DNA from: Microbacterium mangrovi
GTDB lineage: Bacteria; Actinomycetota; Actinomycetes; Actinomycetales; Microbacteriaceae
Length of the DNA: 64,000 nt
Assembly: GCF_000802305.1 (NCBI RefSeq)
Contig: NZ_JTDK01000006.1
Coordinates: 992,001-1,056,000, forward strand
Reading direction: 5' to 3'
Shown: piece after piece, positions 20,395-33,167 of the stretch
How positions within the stretch are numbered: position 1 is the stretch's first letter
Layout of the letters: the number at the start of each line of letters is the position of its first letter
Notes under the pieces: generated by a model
Told to the model about the DNA's origin: nothing
What the model saw: only the letters and a program-made list of their open reading frames with translations
Database searches by the model: none
Program-made: the position numbers and the translations under genes

Positions 20395-21584
20395 CGGCGC
20401 TGCAGACGACGCCCACGCCGACCGGCGCTCCCGCGGGGGCACTGGCCCCGCGGCGCGGACGCGCGATCGCCGGCTGGGCGGCGATCGCCGTCGCACTCGT
20501 GGTGATCGTCGGACTCGGCGCACTGATCACGCCGCGGCCGTCGACGTCGCAGGGCACGCTCGATCCCCGTTCGACCGGCGCCGACGGCGCACGGGCGCTC
20601 GTCAGCATCCTCGAGAAGCACGGCGTCACCGTCCAGATCGTCACCGACCCGGTCGCGGCGCACGACGCGCTCGAGAAGACGCCGGCGACCCTCTGGCTGC
20701 CCGACAGCCCGGCGCTCACCGTCGCCGATCTCCTCGCGCTGACCAAGCAGGCGGCCGGCACGGTCGTCGGCGACCCCGCGGCCCGCAGCGCCCGGGTCCT
20801 CTTCGGCGCGACGCTCGCCGGGTACGGGCGGGGCGTGGTCTCTCCGGCGTGCACCCTGCCCGCCGCGCAGCGCGCGGGCGGCATCTCTCCGGGCGTCCTG
20901 TTCCGCGCGACCGGCGCGGACACGTCCTCCTGCTACCCGCAGGGCGACGCCGTGGGCCTCGTCACCCGCACCGACGGCGCCCGGCAGGACACCATCGTCG
21001 ACGGGACCCGGCTGTTCACCAACGAGCACCTCGGCGAGAACGGCAACGCCGCCCTCGCGATCAACCTCCTCGGTGCGCGCGACACCCTCGTCTGGCTCGC
21101 GCCGGAGGGGGGCAATGCCGGCGCCGCGCCGACCCTGGCCGATCTCACCCCCGGCTGGGTGACCCCGCTCGTCGTGCTCGGCTTCGCCACGGCCCTCGCC
21201 GCCGCGATCTGGCGCGGACGCCGCTTCGGTCCGCTCGTGGCCGAGCGCCTGCCGGTGACCGTGCGCGCCTCCGAGACCGCGGAGGGTCGTGCCCACCTGT
21301 ACGCGCGCGCCGCCGATCCGGCCCACGCCTACGAGCTGCTGCGGGCCGCGGCCGCGCGCCGCATCGCCACAGCCCTCGGACTCGGCCGCCGAGCCTCCGC
21401 CGGCGAGGTCGCCGATGCGGCGGCCGCCGTGACCGGCCGATCCCGCGCCGACGTGCGCACCCTGCTCGTGGATGCCCGGCCCGGCGACGACCGTGCGCTC
21501 GTCGACCTCGCCACCCGTCTGTACGCCCTCGAGAACGCCGTGCATGCGGCGATCCTCCCGGAAGGAACCGCCCGTGACCGATGA
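20391..21584 (+). CDS. DUF4350 domain protein
   Basis: A 397-residue membrane protein of the DUF4350 type. An N-terminal transmembrane helix (about residues 26-46) is followed by an extracytoplasmic domain resembling a nucleoside-hydrolase/GATase-like fold (SLLSIL-like ALVSILEKHGV segment), a second helix near residues 262-280, and a cytoplasmic helical tail. The GTG start overlaps the DUF4129 stop, and the 3' end overlaps moxR by 11 bases. Always found with MoxR ATPase and DUF58 in actinobacteria; biochemical function not known. Confidence 0.85.
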   Translation: MTALQTTPTPTGAPAGALAPRRGRAIAGWAAIAVALVVIVGLGALITPRPSTSQGTLDPRSTGADGARALVSILEKHGVTVQIVTDPVAAHDALEKTPATLWLPDSPALTVADLLALTKQAAGTVVGDPAARSARVLFGATLAGYGRGVVSPACTLPAAQRAGGISPGVLFRATGADTSSCYPQGDAVGLVTRTDGARQDTIVDGTRLFTNEHLGENGNAALAINLLGARDTLVWLAPEGGNAGAAPTLADLTPGWVTPLVVLGFATALAAAIWRGRRFGPLVAERLPVTVRASETAEGRAHLYARAADPAHAYELLRAAAARRIATALGLGRRASAGEVADAAAAVTGRSRADVRTLLVDARPGDDRALVDLATRLYALENAVHAAILPEGTARDR

Positions 21585-22527
21585 CCAGTCCCTCCGCGAC
21601 GCCATGCTGAGCGTGCGCGACGAGATCTCCCGTGCCGTCGTGGGGCAGGATGCCGCCGTCAGCGGCCTGCTCGTGGCGCTCCTCAGCCGGGGCCACGTGC
21701 TCCTGGAGGGGGTGCCGGGCGTTGCGAAGACGCTGCTGGTGCGCTCGTTCAGCCGCGCGCTCGGGCTGGACACCACCCGCATCCAGTTCACCCCCGACCT
21801 GATGCCCGGTGACGTGACCGGATCGCTGATCTACGACGCCCGCACCGGCGAGTTCGAGTTCCGGCCCGGGCCGGTGTTCACCAGCGTCCTCCTCGCGGAC
21901 GAGATCAACCGCACCCCGCCCAAGACGCAGTCCGCGCTGCTGGAGGCGATGGCCGAGCGCCAGGTGTCGGCCGACGGCGTGACCCGTCCCCTTCCCGATC
22001 CGTTCCTGGTCGCGGCGACGCAGAACCCGATCGAGCACGAGGGCACCTACGTGCTGCCCGAGGCGCAGCAGGACCGCTTCCTGCTCAAGCTCACCGTGGG
22101 CGTCCCCGATCGCGACGCCGAGGTCACGCTGCTGCGCCGGCACGCCGGCGGGTTCGACCCGCAGCGACTGGACGTGGTCCGCCCGGTCGCGGACGCCGCC
22201 GTCATCCAGGCGGCGCAGCGGGCGGCGGGCGCCGTGCAGGCCGCCGACGACGTGCTGGCCTACGTGGTCGACCTCGCCCGGGCGACGCGTCAGAGCCCGT
22301 CGGTGCAGCTCGGAGTCAGCCCGCGGGCCACCACCGCCCTGCTTGCGGCGGCGAAGTCGTGGGCCTGGCTCAGCGGGTCGCCCGCGATCACCCCCGATCA
22401 CGTCCAGACGATGCTGGTGCCGGCGTGGCGCCACCGGATCCGGCTGCGCCCCGACGCCGAGCTCGAGGGCGTCTCGGTCGATTCCGTGCTGGCCGCCGTG
22501 GTGCAGCAGACCCGGGTGCCGATCTGA
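21574..22527 (+). CDS. MoxR family AAA+ ATPase
   Basis: A 317-residue MoxR-type AAA+ ATPase. Walker A is [10 protein letters not shown] and Walker B is [11 protein letters not shown], followed by the MoxR-typical [16 protein letters not shown] and sensor 1 [17 protein letters not shown]. MoxR proteins are chaperone-like ATPases that help assemble or activate metal-binding VWA/DUF58 proteins. The GTG at 21574 is preferred because GGAAGGA precedes it and the N-terminus matches the family; upstream sequence belongs to the DUF4350 gene. It directly abuts the DUF58 gene, its presumed partner. Confidence 0.95.
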   Translation: MTDDQSLRDAMLSVRDEISRAVVGQDAAVSGLLVALLSRGHVLLEGVPGVAKTLLVRSFSRALGLDTTRIQFTPDLMPGDVTGSLIYDARTGEFEFRPGPVFTSVLLADEINRTPPKTQSALLEAMAERQVSADGVTRPLPDPFLVAATQNPIEHEGTYVLPEAQQDRFLLKLTVGVPDRDAEVTLLRRHAGGFDPQRLDVVRPVADAAVIQAAQRAAGAVQAADDVLAYVVDLARATRQSPSVQLGVSPRATTALLAAAKSWAWLSGSPAITPDHVQTMLVPAWRHRIRLRPDAELEGVSVDSVLAAVVQQTRVPI

Positions 22528-23838
22528 ATGTTCGTCACCGGCCGACTCGTCGTGCTCGTCGCCGTCGGCGCCGTGCCGCTGGTGGTGCTGACCTCCGCCG
22601 GCCTGGCGCCCTGGGCGGTGCTGGGCGGGTGGCTGGTGCTGTGCCTGGCGTCGACCGCGCTGGATGCCGCGGCCGCGGCAAGTCCGCGCCTTCTCAGCCT
22701 CACCCGGTCCGTCCCGCCCCGGGCGCGCCTCGGGATGCCCGTCGACACCACAATCGCGGTGCGCAACACGGGCCCCCGCAGGCTGCGCGGCCAGCTGCGC
22801 GACGCGTGGCAGCCCACCGCCGGCGCGCCCCTGCGTCGCGAACGGCTGAGCATCGGGCCCGGTGAGACGCAGACGCTCGGCATCCCGCTGCTGCCCCGAC
22901 GGCGCGGAGAGCTCCGCAGCGAGTTCGTCGCGGTGCGAAGCAGCGGGCCCCTGGGACTGGCCGGGCGGCAGCGCCGACTGGACGTCCCGGCCGCCCTGCG
23001 GGTGCTCCCGCCGTTCGCCTCGCGCCGTCATCTCGCCTCCCGCGTCGCGCGGCTCGACGAACTCGACGGCGCCACGAGCGTGCAGGTGCGCGGCCAGGGC
23101 ACCGAGTTCGACAGCCTGCGCCCGTACGTGCGCGGCGACGACGTCCGCTCGATCGACTGGCGCGCCACGGCGCGCGCCGGAACGACGATGCTGCGCACGT
23201 GGCGCCCGGAGCGCGACCGGCACGTGGTCGTCGTGGTCGACACCGGCCGCACCTCGGCGGCGCGGGTCGGGGACGGCGTGCGGCTGGACGCCGGGTTCGA
23301 GGCCGCCCTGCTGCTGGCCGCTCTCGCCCAGCACGCCGGGGACCACGTCCACCTCGTCGCGTTCGACCGGCTGGTGCGGGCGCGCGTCTCCCGCGTCGAC
23401 GGTCCGACCCTCCTGCCGGCTCTGGTCGACGCGCTCGCGCCGGTGGAACCCAGCCTGCTCGACACCGACTGGGATGCGGCCTTCGCGGCGGTCCGCGCAC
23501 TCGGAGTCCGTCCCGCGCTGATCGTGCTGCTGACCGCCCAGGACGAGCCCGAGGCATCCCGCGGATTCCTCTCCGCGCTCCCCGGGCTGGCCGCGCACGC
23601 CACGGTGCTCGTCGGCACCGCGACCGACGTGGTCGCCGAGGCATCCGTGTCGATGCCTCCCGTCGACGCGGACGATGCGTACCGCCATGCGGCGACCGCG
23701 CGCACCCTGTCGGACGCCGGGCGCGTGGCGCGGGCGATCGAGCGAGCCGGCGCCGAGCCCGTGGCTGCGGCACCGGATGACCTCCCGGTCCGGATCGCCG
23801 ACCGCTATCTGGCGCTCAAGGCTCTCGGCCGCCTTTGA
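22528..23838 (+). CDS. DUF58 domain protein
   Basis: A 436-residue DUF58 protein. Two N-terminal transmembrane helices (residues 5-45) anchor it, and the conserved DUF58 signature [20 protein letters not shown] lies near residue 200, followed by a VWA-like domain ([11 protein letters not shown]). Partner of the MoxR ATPase directly upstream, whose stop codon abuts its ATG. It closes the operon; a TAAACT -10-like box in the following gap begins the next transcription unit. Confidence 0.92.
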   Translation: MFVTGRLVVLVAVGAVPLVVLTSAGLAPWAVLGGWLVLCLASTALDAAAAASPRLLSLTRSVPPRARLGMPVDTTIAVRNTGPRRLRGQLRDAWQPTAGAPLRRERLSIGPGETQTLGIPLLPRRRGELRSEFVAVRSSGPLGLAGRQRRLDVPAALRVLPPFASRRHLASRVARLDELDGATSVQVRGQGTEFDSLRPYVRGDDVRSIDWRATARAGTTMLRTWRPERDRHVVVVVDTGRTSAARVGDGVRLDAGFEAALLLAALAQHAGDHVHLVAFDRLVRARVSRVDGPTLLPALVDALAPVEPSLLDTDWDAAFAAVRALGVRPALIVLLTAQDEPEASRGFLSALPGLAAHATVLVGTATDVVAEASVSMPPVDADDAYRHAATARTLSDAGRVARAIERAGAEPVAAAPDDLPVRIADRYLALKALGRL

Positions 23839-23916
23839 ACCATCCCGGGGGTCGCTAAACTCGCCGGGGGATCCCCCGTCCTCGCCTCATTCCCTCGATC
23901 CGAAGGAGCTCACCCC

Positions 23917-24693
23917 ATGAGCGAGTCCCCGACCATCGCGACGCAGCCGAAGTCGACCACCGGCGCGGCCCTCGTCGCCGAGGCGTTCGGCACGCTCCTG
24001 CTGGTGCTCGCCACCATCGGCACCTGGCTGTTCGCGGCCGGATTCGGCGCGGGCACGGATGCTTCGAACAAGGGCGTGGGGTTCGTCGGAGTCTCTCTCG
24101 CCGTCGGTCTCACCGTCGTCGTCGGGGTGTACGCGTTCGGACCCATCTCCGGCGGCCATTTCAACCCGGCCGTGACCCTGGGGCTGGCCGCCGCCGGCCG
24201 GTTCCCGTGGCGGCGCGTCGTGCCCTACCTCATCGCACAGGTGGTGGGCGGACTCGTCGGAACGACCCTGCTCGTGCTGGTCTCGCTGTCCGGCCCGAAC
24301 GACTTCCTGACCCGGGCCGAAGGCGCGGGCTTCGCGAGCAACGGGTGGGACTCCCTCTCGCCTGCCGGCTTCGGCATCGGCGGGGCCGTCATCGTGGAGA
24401 CCCTCTTCACCCTGCTCTTCCTCGTCGTGATCCTCGGCGTGACCCACCCGGTGCGCGGCACCCGGTTCGCCGGTCTCGCAATCGGCCTGACCCTCACGGT
24501 CATCCACCTGGCCACCATCCCGATCGACAACACCTCGGTGAATCCGGCGCGCTCGCTCGCGACGGCCGTCTACGGCGGAGCCACGGCGCTCAGCCAGCTG
24601 TGGGTGTTCATCGTCTTCCCGATCGTCGGCGCCCTGGTCGCCGGTTTCGCGTACCGCGCCCTCTTCGACGGCACCCGGTCGCTGGCGGCCTGA
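23917..24693 (+). CDS. Aquaporin (MIP family, AqpZ-like)
   Basis: A 258-residue aquaporin with six transmembrane helices and both pore motifs, HFNPAVT and SVNPARS. The classic NPA boxes and the overall AqpZ-like pattern point to a water channel rather than a glycerol facilitator, which usually has an enlarged second NPA loop with Asp. The ATG at 23917 follows a strong GAAGGAG site. A TAAACT box at 23856-23861 could be its -10 element. It is convergent with katG, which raises the possibility of peroxide conduction, but that is inference. Confidence 0.92.
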   Translation: MSESPTIATQPKSTTGAALVAEAFGTLLLVLATIGTWLFAAGFGAGTDASNKGVGFVGVSLAVGLTVVVGVYAFGPISGGHFNPAVTLGLAAAGRFPWRRVVPYLIAQVVGGLVGTTLLVLVSLSGPNDFLTRAEGAGFASNGWDSLSPAGFGIGGAVIVETLFTLLFLVVILGVTHPVRGTRFAGLAIGLTLTVIHLATIPIDNTSVNPARSLATAVYGGATALSQLWVFIVFPIVGALVAGFAYRALFDGTRSLAA

Positions 24694-24710
24694 ACGACGC
24701 GAGCCCCCAC

Positions 24711-24735
24711 CGGAGCCGCCGTGCGGCGTGCTCCG
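24711..24735. terminator. Terminator between aquaporin and katG
   Basis: A hairpin of CGGAGC-CGCC with GGCG-t-GCTCCG, about 10 bp with one bulged base, between the convergent stops of the aquaporin gene and katG. Confidence 0.7.
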
Positions 24736-24750
24736 ATGAGGGCCCGGGCC

Positions 24751-27138
<2,388 letters not shown>

Positions 27139-27570
27139 CTACGCGCCTCGCGAACGGCAGTCGGGGCACAGCCCCCAGAAGGTCACTTCGGCGGTGTGCA
27201 CCGCGAACCCGTGGGTCGCCGACGGCGCCAGACACGGCGCCTGGCCGACGACGCAGTCGACGTCTTCGACCCGGCCGCATCCGGTGCACACGATGTGGTG
27301 GTGGTTGTCGTGGACGCGCAGCTCGTAGAGCCCGGCGTGGCCGGCCGGCTCGATCCGGCGCACGAGGCCGGTCGCGACGAAGTCGGTCAGAGCGTTGTAC
27401 ACCGACTGCAGGCTGGCCCCCGGGAGGGCGTGCGCGATGCGGCCCAGCACCCCGTCGGCCGACTGGTGAGGAGCTTCGCGGAGGGCGTCGTAGACCGCCC
27501 GGCGCGTGCCGGTCACCCGCAGCCCGGCCGCGCGGAGCGTGACATCCGTCGGCGACTGCGGTTGGAGCAT
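27139..27570 (-). CDS. furA: Fur family peroxide regulator FurA/CatR
   Basis: A 143-residue Fur-family repressor. The winged helix has the recognition segment SLQSVYNALTDFVATGLV; HDNHHHIVC gives the regulatory metal ligands, and CTGC (95, 98) with CPDC (135, 138) form the structural zinc site. Next to katG this is the peroxide-sensing FurA/CatR type. The ATG at 27570 is chosen over an in-frame ATG at 27603, because the latter lies inside an operator palindrome. A TACCGT box lies 6 bases upstream with no ribosome-binding site, so the mRNA is probably leaderless. Confidence 0.93.
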   Translation of the reverse strand: MLQPQSPTDVTLRAAGLRVTGTRRAVYDALREAPHQSADGVLGRIAHALPGASLQSVYNALTDFVATGLVRRIEPAGHAGLYELRVHDNHHHIVCTGCGRVEDVDCVVGQAPCLAPSATHGFAVHTAEVTFWGLCPDCRSRGA

Positions 27571-27576
27571 GCAACC

Positions 27577-27610
27577 ACGGTAGCGTTCTTTTGAGTGATT
27601 CAAAAGAACG
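27577..27610 (-). promoter_or_regulatory. furA promoter and Fur-box-like operator
   Basis: A perfect inverted repeat, CGTTCTTTTGA-N5-TCAAAAGAACG, at 27584-27610, directly upstream of a TACCGT -10 box (27582-27577, minus strand) and the furA ATG. The AT-rich arms are striking against the GC-rich background. FurA binding here would cover the -35 region and give autoregulation of furA-katG. Confidence 0.8.
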
Positions 27611-27648
27611 CGACGGATGTCGGCGTGTCGCCCGTTCGGGCGGAGCGA

Positions 27649-28644
27649 TCAGCCGGCGACGAGTCGCGGCGTCCCGGCCTCGTACTCCGTGAGGTCGCCG
27701 GACTCCCCCGCGCGGGCCGCACGTCGTCCGACGACGAGCATGTAGACGAGGAACAGCGCGAGGGCCGCCGCACCCAGCAGCACCTTGACCGGCCACGGCC
27801 ACGTCTGCGGCGTCACGAACCCCTCGACCATGCCCGACAGGGCGAGCGAGCAGACGAGGCCGACGGCGACCGTGGCCAGTGACCGCCCCTCCTGCGCGAG
27901 CGCCTCCCCGCGGGTGCGCCGGCCCGGTGCCACCCACGCCCAGAAGATGTGCAGGCCGGCTGCGGCGGCGACGAAGACGCTCGTCAGCTCGAGCAGGCCG
28001 TGCGGCGCGATGAACTGGAGGAAGATGTCGCCCTTCCCGGCAGCGATCATGACGGCACCCGCCGTCCCGACGCCGACGGCGTTCTGCACGACCACGTACA
28101 CCGGCCAGATCCCGGTGATGCCGAACAGCACGCTCTGCGCCGCGATCCAGGCGTTGTTCGTCCACACCGTGCCGGCGAACACCGCCGCGGGGTTGTCGCG
28201 GTAGTAGCCCACGAACTCCTGGTTCGCGTAGTGGTCGAGGGATGCCTTGTCGCCCAGCGCGGCGACCGTCGCCGGGTCCCCCGAGATCCACAGGGCGACG
28301 GTGGTCGCGATGATCGCGAACGCGATCGCGATCGCGAGGGTCGTCCAGCGCACCCGGTAGAGGGCGGCGGGAAGCTGTCGCGCGAAGAACCGCGGCAGGC
28401 GTCGCCACGGGTTGTCGCGGCCCCCGGTGAGCCGGAGGCGCGCGTGCGAGAGGAGTGCGGAGACATGGTCGCCGGTGGGGGTGCGGCCCGCCGACGTCTT
28501 GATGTCGGCGAGGTCTGCGGATGCCGCCCGGTAGCGCGTGACGAGCTCGTCGACCTCGTCACCGGTCAGGCGGCGCTTGCCGGCCAGCCGCCCCAGCCGC
28601 TCCCACTCGTCCTGCCGCGCGGCGGTCAGCGCGTCGAGGTCCAT
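27649..28644 (-). CDS. SpoIIM-like (DUF95) membrane protein
   Basis: A 331-residue membrane protein of the SpoIIM/DUF95 family. About 95 cytoplasmic N-terminal residues precede five or six transmembrane helices. The family includes the sporulation protein SpoIIM, but non-sporulating actinobacteria carry it next to RDD proteins and MoxR modules, so a role in sporulation is not implied. The start lies 14 bases from the divergent RDD gene; a TACAGT box five bases upstream of the ATG indicates a leaderless transcript. Confidence 0.88.
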   Translation of the reverse strand: MDLDALTAARQDEWERLGRLAGKRRLTGDEVDELVTRYRAASADLADIKTSAGRTPTGDHVSALLSHARLRLTGGRDNPWRRLPRFFARQLPAALYRVRWTTLAIAIAFAIIATTVALWISGDPATVAALGDKASLDHYANQEFVGYYRDNPAAVFAGTVWTNNAWIAAQSVLFGITGIWPVYVVVQNAVGVGTAGAVMIAAGKGDIFLQFIAPHGLLELTSVFVAAAAGLHIFWAWVAPGRRTRGEALAQEGRSLATVAVGLVCSLALSGMVEGFVTPQTWPWPVKVLLGAAALALFLVYMLVVGRRAARAGESGDLTEYEAGTPRLVAG

Positions 28645-28649
28645 GCTTC

Positions 28650-28655
28650 ACTGTA
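28650..28655 (-). promoter_or_regulatory. -10 box of spoIIM-like gene
   Basis: TACAGT on the minus strand, five bases before the ATG at 28644. It lies in the 14-base space between two divergent start codons, so both genes probably have leaderless or near-leaderless mRNAs. Confidence 0.55.
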
Positions 28656-28658
28656 ACC

Positions 28659-29468
28659 ATGCCCGCGACCGTGTACGCCCAGGACGAGGTGCTCACCGGC
28701 GAGGCCGTCGCCCTCGACGTTCAGCCGCTGGGGTTCTTCCTGCGGGCCCTCGGCGCCCTCATCGACGTCCTCCTGGCGCTCATCCTGATGGCCGTCCTCG
28801 GTCTCGGCGCGATCTGGGCCATCACGCAGGGCGTGCTGCCCCAGAACACGACCGGCATCCTCACGGTCGCGATCACCGTGTGCGGCACGGTGGTGCTGCC
28901 GGCGACCGTGGAGACCGCCACGCGCGGGCGCAGCCTCGGCAAGCTCGCGGTCGGCGGCCGCATCGTCCGGGTCGACGGCGGCGCGTCGGGCCTGCGGCAC
29001 GCCCTCATCCGCGCCGCGATCGGCGTCTTCGAGATCTGGATGACGGCCGGGGCCGTGGCGGCGCTCACCGGCGCGTTCACCCCCCGTGCCCAGCGGCTCG
29101 GCGACCTGGTGGCGGGTACCGCGAGCGAGCGCACGCGCGTGCCCCGGCTCCCCGCCGCCATCCCGCCGCTGCCGGCCGAGCTGGCGCAGTGGCAGCACAT
29201 CGCGGACGTCAGCCGGATGCCGGATCGCCTCGCGCGCCGATGCGCGCAGTTCGTCCGGCAGGCGCACGCCATGGCCCCGGCCGCCCGCACCCGTCAGGCG
29301 CAGCTCCTCGCCGCCGAGGTCACGCCGTTCGTCTCTCCGCTGCCGCCCGTCGACCCGGAGACGCTCGTCCGCGGCGCCGTGGCCGTGCGGCGCGATCGCG
29401 AACTGCGCGCCCTTCATCTGCAGAACGAGCGGCTGGCCGCGCTGACCGCGGGCGAACCGGCCGCCTGA
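28659..29468 (+). CDS. RDD family membrane protein
   Basis: A 269-residue RDD-family protein. The first helix begins after QPLGFFLRALGALIDVLLAL, with the conserved R and D of the domain, and a second and third helix follow, with the GRSLGKLAVGGRIVRVDGG motif between. The C-terminal ~110 residues are soluble and helical. RDD proteins are proposed transporters or Na+/H+ antiporter-like proteins. Divergent from the SpoIIM-like gene, an association that is conserved in actinobacteria. Convergent with ahcY; both stops lie in one small palindrome. Confidence 0.88.
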   Translation: MPATVYAQDEVLTGEAVALDVQPLGFFLRALGALIDVLLALILMAVLGLGAIWAITQGVLPQNTTGILTVAITVCGTVVLPATVETATRGRSLGKLAVGGRIVRVDGGASGLRHALIRAAIGVFEIWMTAGAVAALTGAFTPRAQRLGDLVAGTASERTRVPRLPAAIPPLPAELAQWQHIADVSRMPDRLARRCAQFVRQAHAMAPAARTRQAQLLAAEVTPFVSPLPPVDPETLVRGAVAVRRDRELRALHLQNERLAALTAGEPAA

Positions 29469-29475
29469 CGCGGCG

Positions 29476-30933
<1,458 letters not shown>

Positions 30934-30977
30934 CCTGCCATTCTCGCAGATCGGCCCACCGCCCACCGCGGCGGGCG

Positions 30978-31184
30978 TCAGGACTGCAGCGTCTCGTGCC
31001 GCACGACGACCCAGCCGCGAGGCACGGAGAGGCGCTCGGTGTGGATCGCACAGAGGTCGTGCGCATGCGGATCGCCGTCCGGCCCCAGCGGCCCGACCGC
31101 CGCCATCTGGTCGGCGTAGTCGTACGTCAGGGTGGACACCGCCTCGCGGGAGCATCCCACCTTCGAGCACTGTCGTTCACGCAT
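30978..31184 (-). CDS. DUF3499 protein
   Basis: A 68-residue protein of the actinobacterial DUF3499 family. The conserved pattern is complete: CSKVGC near the N-terminus, [16 protein letters not shown] in the centre, [11 protein letters not shown] and PRGWVVVR at the end, suggesting a small zinc-binding fold (two Cys, then Cys/His). The ATG at 31184 has a TACGGT box seven bases upstream and no ribosome-binding site, so it is probably leaderless. Divergent from the zincin-like gene, as in relatives. Function unknown. Confidence 0.88.
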   Translation of the reverse strand: MRERQCSKVGCSREAVSTLTYDYADQMAAVGPLGPDGDPHAHDLCAIHTERLSVPRGWVVVRHETLQS

Positions 31185-31191
31185 CACCCCC

Positions 31192-31197
31192 ACCGTA
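31192..31197 (-). promoter_or_regulatory. -10 box of DUF3499 gene
   Basis: TACGGT on the minus strand, seven bases before the ATG at 31184; leaderless arrangement. Confidence 0.5.
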
Positions 31198-31268
31198 CCG
31201 CCTCCGCCGCCCGGACCTGCGGCGACACCCGACGCGTCGAGCCCGATCCGCCCCGGCACCGGCATCCG

Positions 31269-31274
31269 TAGACT
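31269..31274 (+). promoter_or_regulatory. -10 box of zincin-like gene
   Basis: TAGACT seven bases before the ATG at 31282; leaderless arrangement, divergent from the DUF3499 promoter. Confidence 0.5.
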
Positions 31275-31281
31275 GGAGCGC

Positions 31282-31725
31282 ATGATGCGGCGGCGCAGGC
31301 AGAGCGGTTCACAGGCCCAGGCACCCCGTCCCCCGCGCCACGATCGGCACGGGCGGGCCGGGCGCAGCCTCGTCACGAAGCCGCCGCTGCCGCCGCTGGA
31401 CAACCGCATCGACCGGTTCGACATGATCGCGGGCAGCACCGCGGAGTTCCTCCGCTCGGTGACCCCCGAGCTGCGGGACGTGCGCTACGAGTTCGCGGCC
31501 CTGCCCCTCGACGAGGGCGTGGACGGCATCCAGCGCTGGAAGGTGATCCCCGAGGAGCAGCGCATCGTGCTCTTCCGCATCCCGATCCAGCGACTGTCGC
31601 ACCTGCACCGCAACGACGACCTGCATCGCCGGTTCGCCGTCGAGGAGGCGGTGCTGCGCGCGTCGGCGGAATACCTCGGGGTCAGCCCGTGGGACCTCGG
31701 TCCCGGCCGCTTCCACGGCTTCTGA
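31282..31725 (+). CDS. Zincin-like metallopeptidase family protein, degenerate active site
   Basis: A 147-residue protein resembling the small zincin-like metallopeptidase family that lies beside DUF3499 and whiB2 in actinobacteria. The core segment RIVLFRIPIQRL and the C-terminal helix followed by AEYLGVSPWDL are conserved. The HExxH zinc motif is missing: the equivalent helix reads VEEAV at residues 120-124, so it is unlikely to be an active protease. The first ~35 residues are basic and disordered. Two adjacent ATGs (31282, 31285) could start it; a TAGACT box lies seven bases before the first. Confidence 0.75.
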   Translation: MMRRRRQSGSQAQAPRPPRHDRHGRAGRSLVTKPPLPPLDNRIDRFDMIAGSTAEFLRSVTPELRDVRYEFAALPLDEGVDGIQRWKVIPEEQRIVLFRIPIQRLSHLHRNDDLHRRFAVEEAVLRASAEYLGVSPWDLGPGRFHGF

Positions 31726-31763
31726 GCGGCGCATCGGCCTGCTTCCCGCGATTCGGGTCTTGA

Positions 31764-33167
31764 TCAGGGATAGACCGTCAGCTCCGGCGACGCGGCATCC
31801 GCCGCCCACACCGGGAACGCGGCGAGCGCATGCGCCGACGCGAACGACACCGCCGCCGCGACCTGGCCACCCGCGCGCGGGATCAGCCGGTACACCGTCC
31901 CGGGGTTCACGGGCACGTCCTTCGCGCCGCCCGCCGGAAGGCTGAGCGTCTGCGACGGGCCGCCCGAGACGGGCTTCACGGTGACCGACGCGGTGCGCGC
32001 ACCGGAGTTCACCACGGACAGCACGGCACCCGCGCCGTCCGGGACGGCGACCGTCGCGGTCGTGCCGAGCGACGGTGCCGCGGCGTTCCAGGCGTAGTCG
32101 TCGCCCGCGCCCGTGCCGGTGGCGTTCCAGACGCCGGCGACCACCGCGGCGGAGGCGGTGACCCGCACCGAGTACGTCCCGGTCTTGAGGCCCTCGAGCG
32201 CGACCTCGATCGGCTGTCCAGCGGTCAGGGGCACCGTGCGGGTCAGAGCCGTGCGGCCGTCCGGGCCGCGCACGGTCACGGTCGCACGGGCATCGGCATT
32301 GGGGGCGAGCATCCTCAGCACGGAAAGCGGGCTGGACCCCGCCCCCGCCGCGCCGGTCACGCGGACGCCGGGGATCAGCAGCGCCTTGGCCGCGCTCTCG
32401 GCCGCCGACACCTGGTCGACGCCGCCGGGGACGAGGGTGCGGATGATGCTGGTCTGGATCGAGGCCTGCACCGGCGCGCCCGAGGAGACGATCCGCACGA
32501 CGGGGCTCGCCGTCCCGAGCGCCAGGCCGGCGAGCGGGATCACCCGCTGGGTGCGCGCGGGGACGATGACGTCGGCGCCGCCGGGCGGGATCTGCGGACC
32601 GCTCGGACCGTAGACGGTCACCTGCACGGTTGCCGCCACCGCGCCCGGGTTCGCGAGCAGCACGAGATCGTTGGATCCCGTCCCCGCGGATCCGCCCACG
32701 AGCCAGGACTGGGCGATCGCGGGCTGGCAGGCGGATGCCGCGAAGCCGCTGAGGTCGGCCGCGCTCAGCTGAGCCGACACCGACGCGCCGACCTGCGCCG
32801 GCGCGCGGCCGGTCGGGGGCGTGATGAGGCTCTGCGGTCCCTGGGCGCCCGCCACATCCGGTGACGCGAGCGTGGTCGTCCTGGTCGGCGCGGTGCCCGG
32901 GACCGAGCCCGAGGTCAGCTTCTGCGCGGTCGCGACCGAGACCTTGCCGGCGCTGGCGGTGTCCCGGCCGAGCGCCAGGATGGGCCCGTCGCACGCGAGC
33001 ACCGACGATTCGGCGGCGGGAGACACGGTGGTCGAGACCGGCGTCGCCCGATGGCCGGGCAGTCCCGCGGCGACGGCGAGCGCGGTGCCGGTCACGACGG
33101 CGGCGACGACCACCACCGCGATCCCGAGGCGGACTCCGGTGTTGACGGCGGATCGCGTGGTGCTCAC
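31764..33167 (-). CDS. DUF5719 family secreted/anchored protein
   Basis: A 467-residue protein with one N-terminal transmembrane helix (about residues 12-37) and a long extracytoplasmic region rich in Ala, Gly, Val, Ser and Thr made of several beta-sandwich-like segments, matching the actinobacterial DUF5719 family. The GTG start at 33167 overlaps the stop of the glycosyltransferase gene (GTGA), so the two are coupled. The conserved pairing suggests that both act in cell-envelope polysaccharide assembly. Exact function unknown. Confidence 0.85.
   Translation of the reverse strand: MSTTRSAVNTGVRLGIAVVVVAAVVTGTALAVAAGLPGHRATPVSTTVSPAAESSVLACDGPILALGRDTASAGKVSVATAQKLTSGSVPGTAPTRTTTLASPDVAGAQGPQSLITPPTGRAPAQVGASVSAQLSAADLSGFAASACQPAIAQSWLVGGSAGTGSNDLVLLANPGAVAATVQVTVYGPSGPQIPPGGADVIVPARTQRVIPLAGLALGTASPVVRIVSSGAPVQASIQTSIIRTLVPGGVDQVSAAESAAKALLIPGVRVTGAAGAGSSPLSVLRMLAPNADARATVTVRGPDGRTALTRTVPLTAGQPIEVALEGLKTGTYSVRVTASAAVVAGVWNATGTGAGDDYAWNAAAPSLGTTATVAVPDGAGAVLSVVNSGARTASVTVKPVSGGPSQTLSLPAGGAKDVPVNPGTVYRLIPRAGGQVAAAVSFASAHALAAFPVWAADAASPELTVYP

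Noticed and set aside
27571..27603. Upstream ATG at 27603 as start of furA
   Set aside because: It falls within the operator palindrome and upstream of the TACCGT box; the ATG at 27570 fits the family length.
30934..30977. SAH riboswitch upstream of ahcY
   Set aside because: Only 44 bases lie between ahcY and the next gene, too short for an aptamer, and a leaderless-like box sits at the start.
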